Assembly (NCBI GenBank): GCA_009617715.1
Contig: VTFK01000111.1
Span: 434,001-498,000 of the forward strand
Length of the DNA stretch: 64,000 nt
Direction of reading: 5' to 3'
Source: Plectrocnemia conspersa
Taxonomy: Eukaryota > Arthropoda > Insecta > Trichoptera > Polycentropodidae
Positions 1-12,200 of this stretch are shown here, one piece after another. Both the position numbers and the translations under genes were made by a program. Below the pieces are notes generated by a model. It made no database searches, was not told where the DNA came from, and saw nothing but the letters and a program-made list of their open reading frames with translations. The number at the start of each line of letters is the position of its first letter. The first letter of the stretch is position 1.

Positions 1-90
1 AGTTTACGACCATTGAAACTGCGCTATCTGTATATGCACTTAGACAATTTTCTAAAATTATGCAATATGATTTAAAGCATACATTGACTA

Positions 91-363
91 TTCCTTACCA
101 GTGGCGTAGCTATGGGGGGGCGGGCCGCCCCGGGCGGCACTTGCTTGGGGGCGGCATAGTCGCGATGGGATCGTCTAGTGAAGTTCTTAACCCTGAATGT
201 ACTAAAACATATATAAATCTATGAATAACAAGATCTTAATAATAACCAATTTATTATTTTAAGAAATGCTGATTTTATGACCCTGCAAAAAATGTATGGG
301 GGGCTGGCAATTTTAAGGATCGCCCTGGGCGGCACATATCCTAGCTACGCCACTGTTCCTTAC
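91..363. mobile_element. Non-autonomous hAT-type MITE with 8-bp target duplication
   Basis: The element proper is 99..355 (257 bp). It begins CAGTGGCGTAGCTATGG and ends CCTAGCTACGCCACTG, so the ends are inverted repeats matching over about 14 bp. It is flanked on both sides by the same 8 bases, TTCCTTAC (91..98 and 356..363). CAGTG-type ends and 8-bp duplications are the signature of hAT transposons. The interior has G-rich and C-rich arms that could pair (GGGCGGCAC occurs near both ends) and has no coding capacity. The perfect duplication suggests a fairly recent insertion. Confidence 0.85.
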
Positions 364-2331
364 AATGCCCAATTATTAAAATATAATAAAAATATAAAAA
401 AAATATAATAAAAATATAAAAAAAAATATAATAAAAAAATTATATTAAAATTAAATTATATAAAAAAATTTTCATATAATTTTATTGAAAATAAAGTATG
501 ATTCATATACGAATCATTGCGCATTCATTGTGCATAATAAAAAAAATATTAAATTAAATTTTTAGAAGCAGTTTTTGTCCATATTGATACTAATGCTGTA
601 TTGCATTTTTACATACTACGTATGTTTGGGCTTTGCAATTAGGAAATTTGCATCTCAATCGAGTTTTATGTTATTCAGTTTTATCTCAATTGGTAAATGC
701 AACAAATTCTTAACAAAAACAATTATGATGACCCAAATGTATTTTATTCACCACTTATCTCGATCATGATGAACTAAAAATATTTGATTTACCCAAACAA
801 ATAGTGTATGCTTCAATGATAGTCATCACTTGTTGTATTGTGTGTGTTCATTATACCTATACTCAACAGAAAGTTTATGTTTCAATGTTTGTTATTATAT
901 TTTAAATTAAATTCAAATACTTTTACTTGTAAAATAAGTGAAATGTAAGGGATGCAAATCTCTCTATATCTTCACTCGATATCTCGCATATGGAATTCAT
1001 TCATATCCATCCATTTCACACCATATCTATCAAACCAACGTACCAGAACATCGGTCAGATAATAGTATTCAATCATCAGATTTAATCGAGCGCAAATCCG
1101 TTCTAGATAACTACGCTTCTTTATTAGCATTATTGAGGAAACGTGACGTTCAAAATTGAAACGTCCTTGCTTCTAACCGAATGATTCGGATTTACTTTGA
1201 GGAGGGGGTGTAAAGGAGGACTCGCAACGAGAAAATTTGTAAAGTAACCGAGCGAGCACGCGTCTCCTAATGTGATTAAGGGTGCTATCGCTCGTTTTCT
1301 TTGGATTCGTTCGTTCGCGGTCCAGAGGACCCCGCCAGCGGGACCGAAGGGTGGGTGTCCCGTGACGTCACGCTTCTACAAATCAATATGTCCATCCGTC
1401 GAAAATCATTTGCATGAGTTAACCCGCTCTGTTCGAATTCCGCGACCATTATGATTTTGATTAGAGTGCGAGGAATTCCGCAATCAAATGTGAGAGACAG
1501 GCGCGCTTTGATGTGCTCGTCTACAGACTTGAAGCACTATTCAAACTCTGATTCAGCTGATTTTATACCAAATAGGATTTTGTCACAAATATAGGATAAC
1601 CCGATTTATATGTTTTATTACACGCTGATTTCAGCGTATCATTAGTTTTTTTTTTAAAAAAATCGAATAGTCGTAAATGTACATTGTATATTTTTAGTAA
1701 AAATATTTTTTTTTGCTGCCATACGTTTCTCTTAAAATATTTACCAAACCTATTTTTCAGTAAAAAAAATACACATATATCGCAAAAAGTTTGGCAGGTA
1801 ATGGGTTAATTTATTTTCAATAAATATTTTTTTTAAATATTTACCATTATTGAAATATTATATATCTACAGATGTTACTCATAGCATTTTTATTGTCATC
1901 TCCACTAATTGCAAGCAGTAGAACCTTACAATAAACTAGAAGCAAATCTCTTCGTTTTTGAATGAGCTTTTGAGTCGTTCCACTATCAAAAGCACATATT
2001 CTAAGAAGATCCCGAGTGTGTCACAATCTTAATGGACAGAGTCGTTAGCTCGGCTCCATTGTGGATAACCGATCGTAAATTGTTTGACTGCTTACAATTC
2101 CAAAATAACTCGGTTGTTACGATATTGTATAAAACATGCTCTTAACTTGATATAATCCTTTGAAGCTCCAATGCGTCTATAAATAAAGTGTTAACATCTG
2201 TTCAATAACTTTCATTATTTTTATCTAGCTGCTGAAATCTGTTTACATTAAATATAATGTTAATATTGAGTGATATAAGTGCCAAATAATATTTTTATAA
2301 GTATATTGATTAAATATATATATATATTAAA
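364..2331. other. Upstream noncoding region with one GC-rich island
   Basis: No gene is recognised. Bases 370..560 are poly-A/T low complexity. A GC-rich island at about 1150..1520 stands out. It contains the short hairpins GTCCAGAGGAC and CCCGCCAGCGGG and a TGACGTCA octamer (about 1363). It lies roughly 1 kb upstream of the GC-rich exon at 2.5 kb and could be its promoter region, but no TATA or initiator arrangement can be assigned with confidence. Confidence 0.4.
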
Positions 2332-2625
2332 TTGTATAGTGTGTTACACGTATCCTTGAGCGATAGCTGTTGTGAGATAAAGTGTCCGTTAGTCGGTGCG
2401 TGTAAAGTGTTGGCTCCGTTCGGCGCCGTGCCCGTCTCCTTGCGGGAGAGGGTCCACAGAGGTTTTTCCCGTCAGTCGGCGAAGGCAGCGGTGGGCGCCC
2501 ATACGGACATGGTCGCCGTGGCCATCTGCTGCATCTTGGTGCTGCTGGCCGTCTTCATCGTGCTCATCATCGTCGTGGGGCAGTCCATGGGCGAACCCAA
2601 ACCGTCCACCTAGTTGTACGCCCCT
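2332..2625 (+). other. Probable 5' exon (leader plus micropeptide ORF) ending at a GTAAGT donor
   Basis: A GC-rich stretch from about 2380 ends at a consensus donor after base 2625. The transcription start is not located; an AT-repeat at 2315..2330 precedes it. The donor leaves the micropeptide frame in phase 0, beyond its stop. The exon may be the first exon of the LEV-10-like gene or of a separate small gene. Confidence 0.45.
2509..2613 (+). CDS. 34-residue single-pass membrane micropeptide (small ORF in a spliced exon)
   Basis: I do not recognise this peptide from a named family. The reading frame starts at the first ATG after at least 170 ATG-free bases, in good context (GACATGG). Nearly every codon ends in G or C, as in the CUB exons and unlike the surrounding AT-rich DNA. 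Residues 2-23 form one uninterrupted hydrophobic helix (VAVAICCILVLL, AVFIVLIIVV), followed by a short polar tail, GQSMGEPKPST. The TAG stop is at 2611..2613, and a perfect donor (CCT|GTAAGT) follows at 2625/2626, so the ORF sits in a spliced exon. It is either an independent micropeptide or an upstream ORF of the CUB gene that starts downstream. A signal-anchor exon with a premature stop is the alternative. Confidence 0.55.
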   Translation: MVAVAICCILVLLAVFIVLIIVVGQSMGEPKPST

Positions 2626-3063
2626 GTAAGTAAAGCCCCAAAAACAATTAACACACCCTTATAATGTGTTAATATAGCACGTAAAGAACGCTATAATCAA
2701 TAAACAATCTAAAAAAAAGTGTTTTTATTTATAAAAAAAACAAATGGCATATGGACTATGTAAATATCGAATTGCCGAATATGATGTTATCTTTTAGCGA
2801 TTTCAGATTGTCATTGACGCTTTATATTATTTTGTAAATTGCATATTTATTTTGATAATAACCGTTACGGGACATCAGAATGAGACATAGTTTTTTTTTT
2901 TTTTAGGGGACTATCTAGGTAAAATACTTATTTTAAGTAATGCTTTTATTTACGGGTTTTTTTATTGCTTTTGACGGTGTGATTTATTTTTAGGTACGTT
3001 ATTGCTTTACTATGAATACCACAATTTAATAAGGATTTGATTTAACAGAGAATTATTTTAAGA

Positions 3064-3241
3064 GATATGTGCATTTACATAAATATTTTGTTCCATAAAC
3101 CGAATTGTTTGTGCATTTTTGATTTTTTTGTTTGGAATAGGATTAGTTATAGAAAGAGATTCATTAAGTTAGCACCTAATATGTCTAAAGTAATGCACAA
3201 ACAATTCGTTTTATGTAACAATTATTTTATATATTGCCCAT
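3064..3241. mobile_element. Short MITE with about 45-bp inverted ends
   Basis: The left end reads TGTGCATTTACATAAATATT followed by a TTGTTCCATAAA-type segment and TTGTTTGTGCAT. The right end is its imperfect reverse complement (ATGCACAAACAATTCG, then a TTTTATGTAACA-type segment). The same ends recur at 34028..34085 and 34560..34620, where a SINE-like sequence separates them. Confidence 0.5.
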
Positions 3242-3654
3242 ATAAATTGTCCTCATTTATTATCTTGTCTCCCGCATTTGTTGAACTCGCCTTTAATATT
3301 CTTAACGCTTCAATTATATTGTTAATGTTTTAGTGACCCTATTATATGTCACCCTGTTATATTTTATCACAAATACTGTAACGATGAGCGTTCATATCTT
3401 GGACGGACTGTACATCCCTTTTTACATCCTTTTAATACAGAATATCCTTTTAATACAGAATAATCTAATTCTTGTTGCCTTTTTTATTTGTATAAGTTTT
3501 ATCAAAAGTTAATTTAAAAAAATGTACTTATTTCAAGCAATAGTTTTTTTTATTATTTATTTATAATATTTAAAAAAAAGGCGAAGAGCAATAACGTATT
3601 TAAAAGAAATTAAATTTAGAAAAAAATCTGACATAAGAGTATAATATTTGTTTT

Positions 3655-3960
3655 ATCACAAATCTGACTATCATCACTTGACCGGTTTCTCCAATGCGTC
3701 ATGATGACCATTATACAAACAATAATTATATAATTAAATATTAAAAATAAAACAGTTTTGGTGCACACCTATAATATATAAGCACCAACTCATATAGTTT
3801 TCCAGCTCCCAGCTGCCAAAAACATTCCTGTGTTTGGCAAGCTTGATAAGAAGCTGAATAGCTCGTGCAAGAAGTGCATTTTAAGGCGCTGACGTCTTGA
3901 CTGCAATCGTCAAGAATAAGGGACGCGATCGCGACTTTCTATGTCAGTGTTGTGCAAACT
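3655..3960 (-). repeat. Interspersed repeat with CRE-like palindrome, reverse copy
   Basis: The reverse complement of this stretch matches 49795..50065 and part of 5690..5900. Shared landmarks are CGCGATCGCGTCCCT, GCGCTGACGTC, a segment ending GCTTGCCAAGCAC and, at the far end, CAGATTTGTGATAAA. The A-rich end suggests a retroposed (SINE-like) unit. Confidence 0.5.
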
Positions 3961-5689
3961 ATTTTCAACTCTTCACTTCGTTTAAAATTTTAAATGCGTT
4001 TTTTAAATCATCAATGTAGTTTTTCTATTTTGGCGAATAGTTCAATACAATTAGATTCAATATAGACTATGTAAGTCATCTGAATATACTGTCAAATCAG
4101 GAAGTCTAGAAGGATTAAATCTTAGACCGATAGTATGTTTCTTTTTAATTTAGCAAAATAATAATTTCAGTAATTTTTAAGTGCGCCGGGGCTTCCAGCT
4201 AAAAGTTTTATCTGCGATTAAAGACTGTACTATAACAAAGATTATCTGTTTTATTAGTTTCACAGTTGGTTATTGTTATATAGGAGTTTCATGAAACTGT
4301 ATTACCTTAAAGTTTTAGAGGTGTAACTTTGTTTGGAAATTTTGTTATAGTTTAGCACTTGGAAGGCTGTATGTACAGTCAGTAGAATATATTTTAAAAA
4401 AACATCAAGGCTAAAATTATTGCATATCCTAAAAGGATATAAATTTAGATCAATAGACCCTTTGTGGACATAAAAATAAATATAGAAAGGGATGCGGATA
4501 ATAACGGTGTGATTGAAACGTTTTCGCTTCACACCCTTTCGTGTCAAAAATAGTTTTGTGATTCATATTCTCAATTCATTGCCGTTTAAAATAAGTTTTT
4601 TTAGTACTCTCGAGTGAAGGTCATATTTTCTCGGATTTCTCGAGGGTTTTCATAGTCCAGTCCAGTTCGTTTATTATTCAAGAGATCGGATTCCAAACAC
4701 AGCCGGATTGTTTCGTCGGCATGTAAAGATCGGTACAGCCCAGATATGGCCGCGCCTGAATAAATAAAAGCACTCCAACGCAAACAGGCACCTTGCCAAT
4801 TATCGGCAAAGCGGATTTTCTCCCTGTTTGTTGAGGATCGCGGTTTGCATTTAACGCCTACAAAAAAGAAGTCCTCAATCGACACCTCGTTAAAACCGAG
4901 GGAGTCTTGAGGTACGTGAAAATCTCACCCCACTCTTGTGTGTGTATAATTTGCCTCACACCAGCATTTCGAGCGACAAAAATAAGTTTTTGCTTAACGC
5001 AACACATTGTTTGTTTACCTATGGAGCACGCTAGCGATCGTGAGTCACGCGTTGAGGGTAAATGGGTTCAATATTAAGGTGTGCGATGTGAAACATTGAT
5101 AAAACTTGTATATTTATAGCGATTCTATTATCATATACTATCAAAACTAATAGAATTAATGATCAGTTATTAAATGACATCAGTAGTTTTTGAAAACAAT
5201 AATAACTTTTTGACTTATTAAGCATTTAATTTAATAAACTTTAGAGTCTTGTATTTTTATTTTAAATATATTTGCAGAAGTTTTAGCTATGGATTAACAT
5301 TACAATGTTCAATACATTATTGACACAATAATAAAATAATATCATTTACATACAAAAACTATACGCAATATCACTTTTTTCAAAAAAATTATCATATTTG
5401 AGCACTTTGCTTTATAATAAAATATAAAAAAATATTTTTTTGCATTTTCCTAAATATTATTAACTACTATCATGCGTTATATATCTTAACTCATCAAAAG
5501 CAAAGTAAAATTATTAATATTTTTTAATTAATCATACAATGAAATTTAATTGATTTATTTTGTTTGTTTGTAATAAGACATTGTTAATGTATCTTTTTAT
5601 ATAAATTTTAGTATGTATCATAATGATTTTTTTGCTAGCAACGTTAGGATACAATTCATTGCATTCTCGGCGTAGTGTCTTCTCAATTA

Positions 5690-5900
5690 GACACTTTTTA
5701 ATGGTGCTAAGGGTGGTTTCGGCAATCCGTCAATGCTCAGAGACTTTTGTTTGCAAGCTTTAAATTGCCTTAGAAAGTCACGATCGCGTCCCTTTTTCTT
5801 ATCCATCGCGCTGACGTCATTTCCATGACGTCAGCGCTTGAGAACGCTCTTCTTGCACGAATCATCCAGCTTATCAAACACAAGCTGAAAAAAATATGTG
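5690..5900 (+). repeat. Interspersed repeat with double TGACGTCA palindrome
   Basis: This copy contains CGATCGCGTCCC and then two TGACGTCA-type sites arranged as a near-perfect hairpin (GCGCTGACGTCAT, TTCC, ATGACGTCAGCGC) at about 5809..5838. It is a partial copy of the repeat at 49795..50065 and is inverted relative to the copy at 3655..3960. Confidence 0.5.
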
Positions 5901-5967
5901 AATGATGTTTATCTATTTTAAATATGCACCATAACTGTTTTTTAAGTGAGAATTAAATAAAGCATTT

Positions 5968-6190
5968 AAATCAAATTTTGATCAATAGGAGATCGCAAAA
6001 AATAATTATCACTTCTCAGAAGTAAAAAATTCACGTCAAAAGAAATAAAATCGTATCGGCTCGTTAGCGAGCGTTTCCACTGCGACAGCGCTGACACGAT
6101 TTTATTGCTTTTGACGTGAATTTTTTACTTCTGAGAAGTGATAATTGTTTTTGCGCCCTTCTATTGACCAAAATTTGATTCGAATAAACT
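5968..6190. mobile_element. Palindromic MITE, near-perfect hairpin of about 220 bp
   Basis: Two arms of about 90 bp are inverted copies: AATTATCACTTCTCAGAAGT plus AATTCACGTCAAAAG on the left, and CTTTTGACGTGAATT plus ACTTCTGAGAAGTGATAATT on the right. They enclose a GC-richer loop, GTTAGCGAGCGTTTCCACTG. The outer ends are TCAAATTTTGATCAATAG and its complement. Other copies are at 37232, 43385, 53085, 53510 and 57935. Confidence 0.75.
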
Positions 6191-7839
6191 TTGACCATTA
6201 CTCTCACATCATAAGTCTGTAGTAATATAGGTATATTATAACATATTTTTAAAAATAGTGCAGACTATAGAGCAATATGCGAGAGGTGACGTCTTTGTAC
6301 TTTTTCGTCCGCTTATTTTATACCCTGAGATTTGGGCTGGCTTTTTTTTAATTTAAATTTCGATCACTATAGCATTTGTCAAATTGTGGAGAGTCAAAAC
6401 GAAACATAGAGCAATTAATTCAGCTAGACACATATATTTGTGTTTCCGCAATAACACATTCTTTGGTTATTTATACCGTATCAATCAACAACGAAAGTGT
6501 TAATTGAGCCGGAAAGGAAATTTTAGCGTCAAAACTCTGGTACATTGTCTTTAATATTTTTAGATGATCCGTTTTAATATACATCGTGCTTATGAAGAAA
6601 CAATTCATTGTTGAATATAATTAATTATATATAAATTTATTATTTTCAATTAACATGTATTCCAAAACATACTTTTTAATTATTGTTTTCTAATGTGGCC
6701 TAACCCAAATTCGCATGTTACGCGATACGAATTGCCTTTTGCCCCTCACCTGGGCTAGGGGGCGTAGTCACATGTTCGCCTCGTGTGAAATTACTTATCC
6801 CTTATTATATGGCCGTGCAGTGGGCGGTCGGGGTGACGGTTCAATCCCAGTCAGTAAAAGGTTTCCAAACAAGCCCCCTAACTACCTAATTACTCGAAAA
6901 CTGTTGATTGGCCCCGCAATGCACACAGGATATTGGACTTCGATCCCGAGGCTGCCCCTTGCCACAATGCTCCACAATCACGTGTGGCGAGACTCGGAAT
7001 TTACCACCGCGCATTCTCAAAGTTGCCATGGTGATGCCCAGCCACCCATTAAATCACCCAAACGGTAGTAATAATGCACGTTTTGCAATTAATTTTAATT
7101 GACGCGAATATCCGCCGACGAATTAATACGCAATGGTTATTAAATACAACTTTAATTAAGGCCGAGTGCGGAGGAAGATGGGGTGGGATAACATATTGAA
7201 CATTTGGAAGCGTAATATTGACTTTCATTGAAAATTGCGTTCATATTTATGGCATTTTATTGTAATTCGAGTACCAACTCCCGGCCAAGTCATATGCTAA
7301 AATGTAGATATTTGGAATATCAAAAACACGTATGAATTAGGGCTCATAATAAGAGACTTTAATCCAAATAAATTCGTCCATTTTACATAGCTCAATAAAG
7401 CAGGTAGTAAACTTTCCTCTGCGATGGAGTATCAATATATTTAAGACAGCTATGGCCAAGATAAAGGCTGATAAACAAGCAGCTTACAATAATATTAAAA
7501 AACACATTTTAATTTAATTAAGGAAGTGTATGAACGTGTATATTAATACACGTAAACAAAGGAAATATATTCAAATTTGAATTTGCTCCGATTGATTTTC
7601 AAGCCGCCGGTAATGCATTCTGTTGTTTCGACCAATGAAAAATAAGTATTCAAATATAAAACAAAATGGCCGACAGTACCGTGACAACAGTTTTAAATAA
7701 TTGTTATTTAATAATAATATTTTGCTACGCGATAATAATTTTTACTAATTCGTCATTTGACTTAATATAAATAATCAGATTGCAAATTAACTAGGTGTGT
7801 TATAACTATGAAAATTAAATATATACATAATGTGTTGAG

Positions 7840-7928
7840 GATAAGAAGAATACATTGATTAAACTAGATAAACAAATTTCAAAATCTTCAAATTTTGAAT
7901 GTCCGGCGACGGACTCCGAGGCCGAAAA
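7840..7928 (+). CDS. Candidate exon X, N-terminal part of the LEV-10-like protein
   Basis: The frame is open from 7831 and reads DKKNTLIKLDK... then FECPATDSEAEK. The 3' end is a strong donor (GAAAA|GTGAGT) after 7928 in phase 2. Joined to the next candidate exon (9172) it stays in frame and completes a lysine codon. The second half is sharply GC-rich in an AT-rich surround. The 5' limit is uncertain: AG at 7838..7839 gives a phase-0 start, but the polypyrimidine tract is poor and other AGs lie within 35 bases. Start methionine and signal peptide are not in this exon. Confidence 0.4.
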
Positions 7929-9171
7929 GTGAGTTTTTCCTTTTATATTACAGAAACATTATCATTGTTTCCGATTTAATGACATATACGTTTGATTTTA
8001 CTGAACGTTTAAAACGTGAATATGAATTACTTAGTACGTATGCAGATTGAGGTTAATATCGATCAAACCGTATAAATGCTAATAAGCGGTATTTTTTTTA
8101 TCTATTGATACTTGGGGATACTATCTTTTACTACACCAAAATAAATTAAAACCATTATTACAGCAAAAAAAAAAATTCAGCTAGATCGTTCCGTTCCGAG
8201 TGACGACTCGCAATACACATATGTGTAGTTTCATGGATGTTATCTAATAGACGACATTTCACTTTGATTATAAATATGTGATTGCATACCTGGAATAATC
8301 GATAACCAAAATATCTAAGAGTCGCTTATTTTTAATTCCGATATGGCAAAATATGTATACGTCATGGTTTTTAATCAATTTTTGTTCTGTGTCATCATTC
8401 CTTTTTAGGAATAGCCAAATTCAAGCTATTCAGTTACATCAAACTTATGCAGTATGTTCTTTATAAAAAGATAATACTTGCTTACAGTGAGAAGATTCAC
8501 TCTTTGCTTATATATACCAATTGTAGCCATATAGGTCATCAAATGGTTCCATCATTGCTTCTGAAAAATAATTAAAAACAATAAGACCTTATTCAGAGTA
8601 AACATTGAACACATTATTACTAATAATATAATCCATTAATTAAATTTAAACGTCAACCAACAAACAAAATTGACGAAAGTTACTATAGAGGATTAAACAC
8701 ATAAATTGCCGTCTCTTCATCTTCTTCAAAATTGTCGCAATATGTCATATATTAATTGTTTGCCATACATAGATGTTATTAGATTTATCATTGCTTCTGA
8801 AAATTAACTTTAAATGATACTATATAGTGGGTAAAATGTAGCTTTATGTTTACACTAATACGAAATTTTTCATTATTACTACCATTGTATTGTAATATGT
8901 TTAATTAACTTTAGTATGTATACCTTTAATTGACAAATCACTGCTTTGTCTTTTAATATTAGATCCTGCAAAGTCAATAGTAATTTTGTTAAGAATAACC
9001 GTGATATATTATTCATATAACCAAACACTTACTGGCACACTCATAATTTATAGTTTTAATTATATTATCTATAATTCCAAATGCTACATCACTTTGAATC
9101 ATCTTCAATTGTAGCTTTGTAAGAAAAATGCTTTGATTATAACATATTTCACTGTTTATTTAATTGCACAG
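7929..9171. other. Candidate intron, nothing recognised
   Basis: AT-rich DNA between candidate exons X and Y. No domain, repeat copy or RNA gene is recognised. Confidence 0.4.
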
Positions 9172-9218
9172 AAATGGGTGCAGCGAGTGCTTGCCAGATG
9201 ACAGAAGAACTGTCACAT
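9172..9218 (+). CDS. Candidate 47-bp exon Y (Cys-containing) of the LEV-10-like gene
   Basis: A good acceptor (TTTATTTAATTGCACAG) and donor (ACAT|GTAAGC) bound 47 bases that are clearly richer in GC than their surroundings. In the phase that follows exon X (2) and precedes the 12.7-kb exon (1) it reads NGCSECLPDDRRTVT. The phase-0 reading is closed by a TGA. The phase-1 reading is open but does not fit exons X and A. Two cysteines two residues apart suit an extracellular protein. Confidence 0.5.
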
Positions 9219-12200
9219 GTAAGCAAATTTAAAAGGGAAGTCCCTGTTTTGGGCGCGCTCGAGAACGAACTTCGAAATTGATTTTAACGATTTAAATTGT
9301 AAAGCACTTATGTATAAAAATCATAAAATTGTAAAAAAAATATTTTTTTAAATATGTTTAATTTATACGGGATTTAAAGTATAATATAAATAACGTGGAT
9401 ATGTATTAGCTTCTCAATACAGAAAAAATATGTACTTTAATTTTGGCGAACGTTGACAATTTAAAATTATAGTTTTAGAGAATTTTGAAATTTCGCTTGA
9501 AAAAACATTTTCAATAAAAAGGGGCAAATAAAAAATAAGTACTATTCATTACCAACCAACTACTAAATACATAGTGTTGCAAAAATCCCTTTAAGGACAC
9601 TACACAAAATTGTATAACACTTATTTAAAATATAATGTTTCAGAATAATATTTCAAGATTTTTTCAAAATATTTTTTTCAACCTTAAAAATATTTTTTAT
9701 TTTATTATGGATTTTAAATATTCTTAATTTATTATAGATTTTAAATATGTTTAGTTGAGTATTAATTTTAAATAAAGTGAAAACTTTTGCACTTTTTTTA
9801 ATAACCAACAAACAAAATCATTTTGAAGTGTATTTTTCTTTTAATTTATTTTTTTTATTTTATTATTTAGACACGTTTTCGTACTCTAGTTTATGAATAA
9901 TTATAGCTTTGACGCAAAATACTATGCTAACACATTTCAGTCCGTTCGCGCGTTTTCGCGTGATAGCGAAATTTCGCGGTTAATTCATTAATGCGTTTTT
10001 GTCGGTTAGAAATTATATAACTTAAGCTTGTAAAAATACCGTGCAAACGTAATAAAGATTTTAACTTTTATCAAATGATGACAATATATAAATTTACATA
10101 TAATTATTTTGGCAGCTTGAAAAATAATCACAATTTAAATAAACATATTTATATTTAAAATTCCACGAAAATAGCAGATCATATTTTATTTTAATAAAAC
10201 TATTAAAAAACAGATAATAATAGATATTTTCGTTTTCAATGATTGCTGCAATCAATTTAACTGTTCTCAATATTTTTCTATTACCTGTTTTTTTTTTAGT
10301 TATTCCACGAATACCCCACAAAACAGACGATATTTTTAAGCTTTAAATTATTTTGCAGCTGTTTTTATATACTGTCTCTTAATAGCCATTGCATTTCAAT
10401 TTTTTTGTATCAGTATCCATTTTTGACTTTAATTACCAAATGATGCAAAAAAGTTAATTTATTATCTGTGCAATTCAAGTGTCGCACGTTCATACACGCA
10501 TCGCTTCCAAACCTTCCAATTTTTTTATTCTTCTTTGGACACTCGACAATGAAAATCCAGTCTTAGTGACTATATTTTATATTAAAATCTTTGCGGTTAT
10601 TTAAACTTCTTTTGTTCCTGATAAGTATCACATAATAGTGTTATTTAATTAAATTGAATAGATCATTACGTGGTGGAAAAAGTGTAAGGTTTCAAAGGTC
10701 AGAAAGTGTCGTGTTTCACTCTATCACGGCCGGTTCGACTTTTAACAAGGGGGGCAAAAGACGTGTCCCGTTTGGCAAACGCTGCATTCGGCGTAAAAGC
10801 CTTTTCGCGTAAGGAACACGAAAAAAAAAAAGAAAAGGGAAATAACGAGGCTACGGCCATTACTCGAGCAGAGCGCTCGAGGGCTCGACTCGACTTCATT
10901 CTAATTAATTTTCATAACTTGATATCGTTTTTCAATAATTGAAATTTTGGATTCTACGAGTTTCGTAATGGTCTTTCTGTGCTTCAAGACTTTCATAATG
11001 GATGTAAGATGTATGCATATAGACAGATATGAACATTTGTCAGCGTATTTCTAATTCTAATGAAACCCATACTTGGGATGAATATTTCATTTCGATTGTG
11101 CTGATTCTTAAGGAATACGATATGTAAAAAATAAGAAAAGTGTTTGTGAAACTGGCTCATGCTAAAATGTTATTTTTGTATTTTAATATGTTATTTATTT
11201 ATTTAAGACGAGCTATGTGAGTCTAGCGTAAAATATTAGGTTTGTGTGAAACCTGACAATAATAATAAAGATTTTATACGTCTCTTTTTTCACCGCAGTA
11301 TTGCGTGGTAGTTTCAAGTCTTCTCGAAGATCGAGTTGATCGCTTGGTGTAAGTTCAGCTAAGCTCTCGTTATTATTGAAAGCGAAGTGGTAATGCTTCA
11401 GTTCAGCAATGTTCTACCTCACACCTTTAAAAACTGTTGGAAATTCCAACGCCCTTTCCAGTTATTGATCTTTTGTAAAATTTTAATTAATCAGGGTAGA
11501 ACCAGACTCTTTGTTCATTATTTTTTTATTTATATTTATATAAAAATATATTCATAACTTACATACATTATAAGTAGAAAATTGACATGTATTCATTAAG
11601 TATCTTAATGAGTTTTAAAATATAAATATTTAATAATCCTTTTTTGTAACCGTGTTAATAAAAAAATAATTGGACCGTGCAAAAAGAGATGTCTTTTAAG
11701 ATACTCGGTTTTGATATATGTAACGCGTTTTACTTTGATGATCAATTAATGATTTGCGTCCTTTATAAATCTAAAGTCTGTAGCAATCTTAAGATTGCTT
11801 TTATACTGGTTCGGTGATTATTGCGCACAGAGAATATTTCAAATAGCAAAAAATCATATTATATATTATCAATATATACATATGTTTATATTTAAGAGGA
11901 CGTTAATAATATATAAACATAAAAATGTTATATCAGATGTTTAAGCAAAGAGCTCATTGATGGTCCCTCACACAGCCGTTTTAATGGTGCATTTGAGGAT
12001 GCTAATCCCTCGGAATCTATATGAGTCACGTACATAAACATACAAGTTTTGTTTATTGCGCTTTTAACACGTTTTTTTACCAGATCGGGTGCGTCTTACA
12101 TTTTTACATCTGTAAGCTATTATTTAAATTATTTTTAAAGTGTCAATGCTTCACAAGAAATCTCAAAAGTGCAACTTTTTATTCAGCTGTTTTAGCCACC

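Larger units (their letters stand above)
2626..7839. other. Putative first intron or intergenic DNA rich in repeats
   Basis: Mostly AT-rich DNA without supported exons. It contains a small inverted-repeat MITE (3064..3241), two oppositely oriented copies of a CRE-containing repeat (3655..3960 and 5690..5900) and a near-perfect palindrome (5968..6190). A moderately GC-rich patch at 4600..4900 is open for 94 codons on the - strand, and another at 6700..7070 is open for 117 codons on the + strand. Neither shows a recognisable domain, so I do not call them genes. Confidence 0.4.

Noticed and set aside
4601..4885. 94-codon open frame on the - strand
   Set aside because: No domain and no promoter or splice support. 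It lies between two inverted copies of a repeat and may be old transposon DNA.
6715..7068. 117-codon open frame on the + strand
   Set aside because: Codon use and composition do not resemble the real exons, an overlapping frame is equally open, and no domain or splice signal supports it.
7899..7928. Start codon ATG at 7899 beginning a short first exon (MSGDGLRGRK)
   Set aside because: That frame leaves phase 0 at the donor, and the next candidate exon then meets a stop. The neighbouring frame joins cleanly to exons Y and A.
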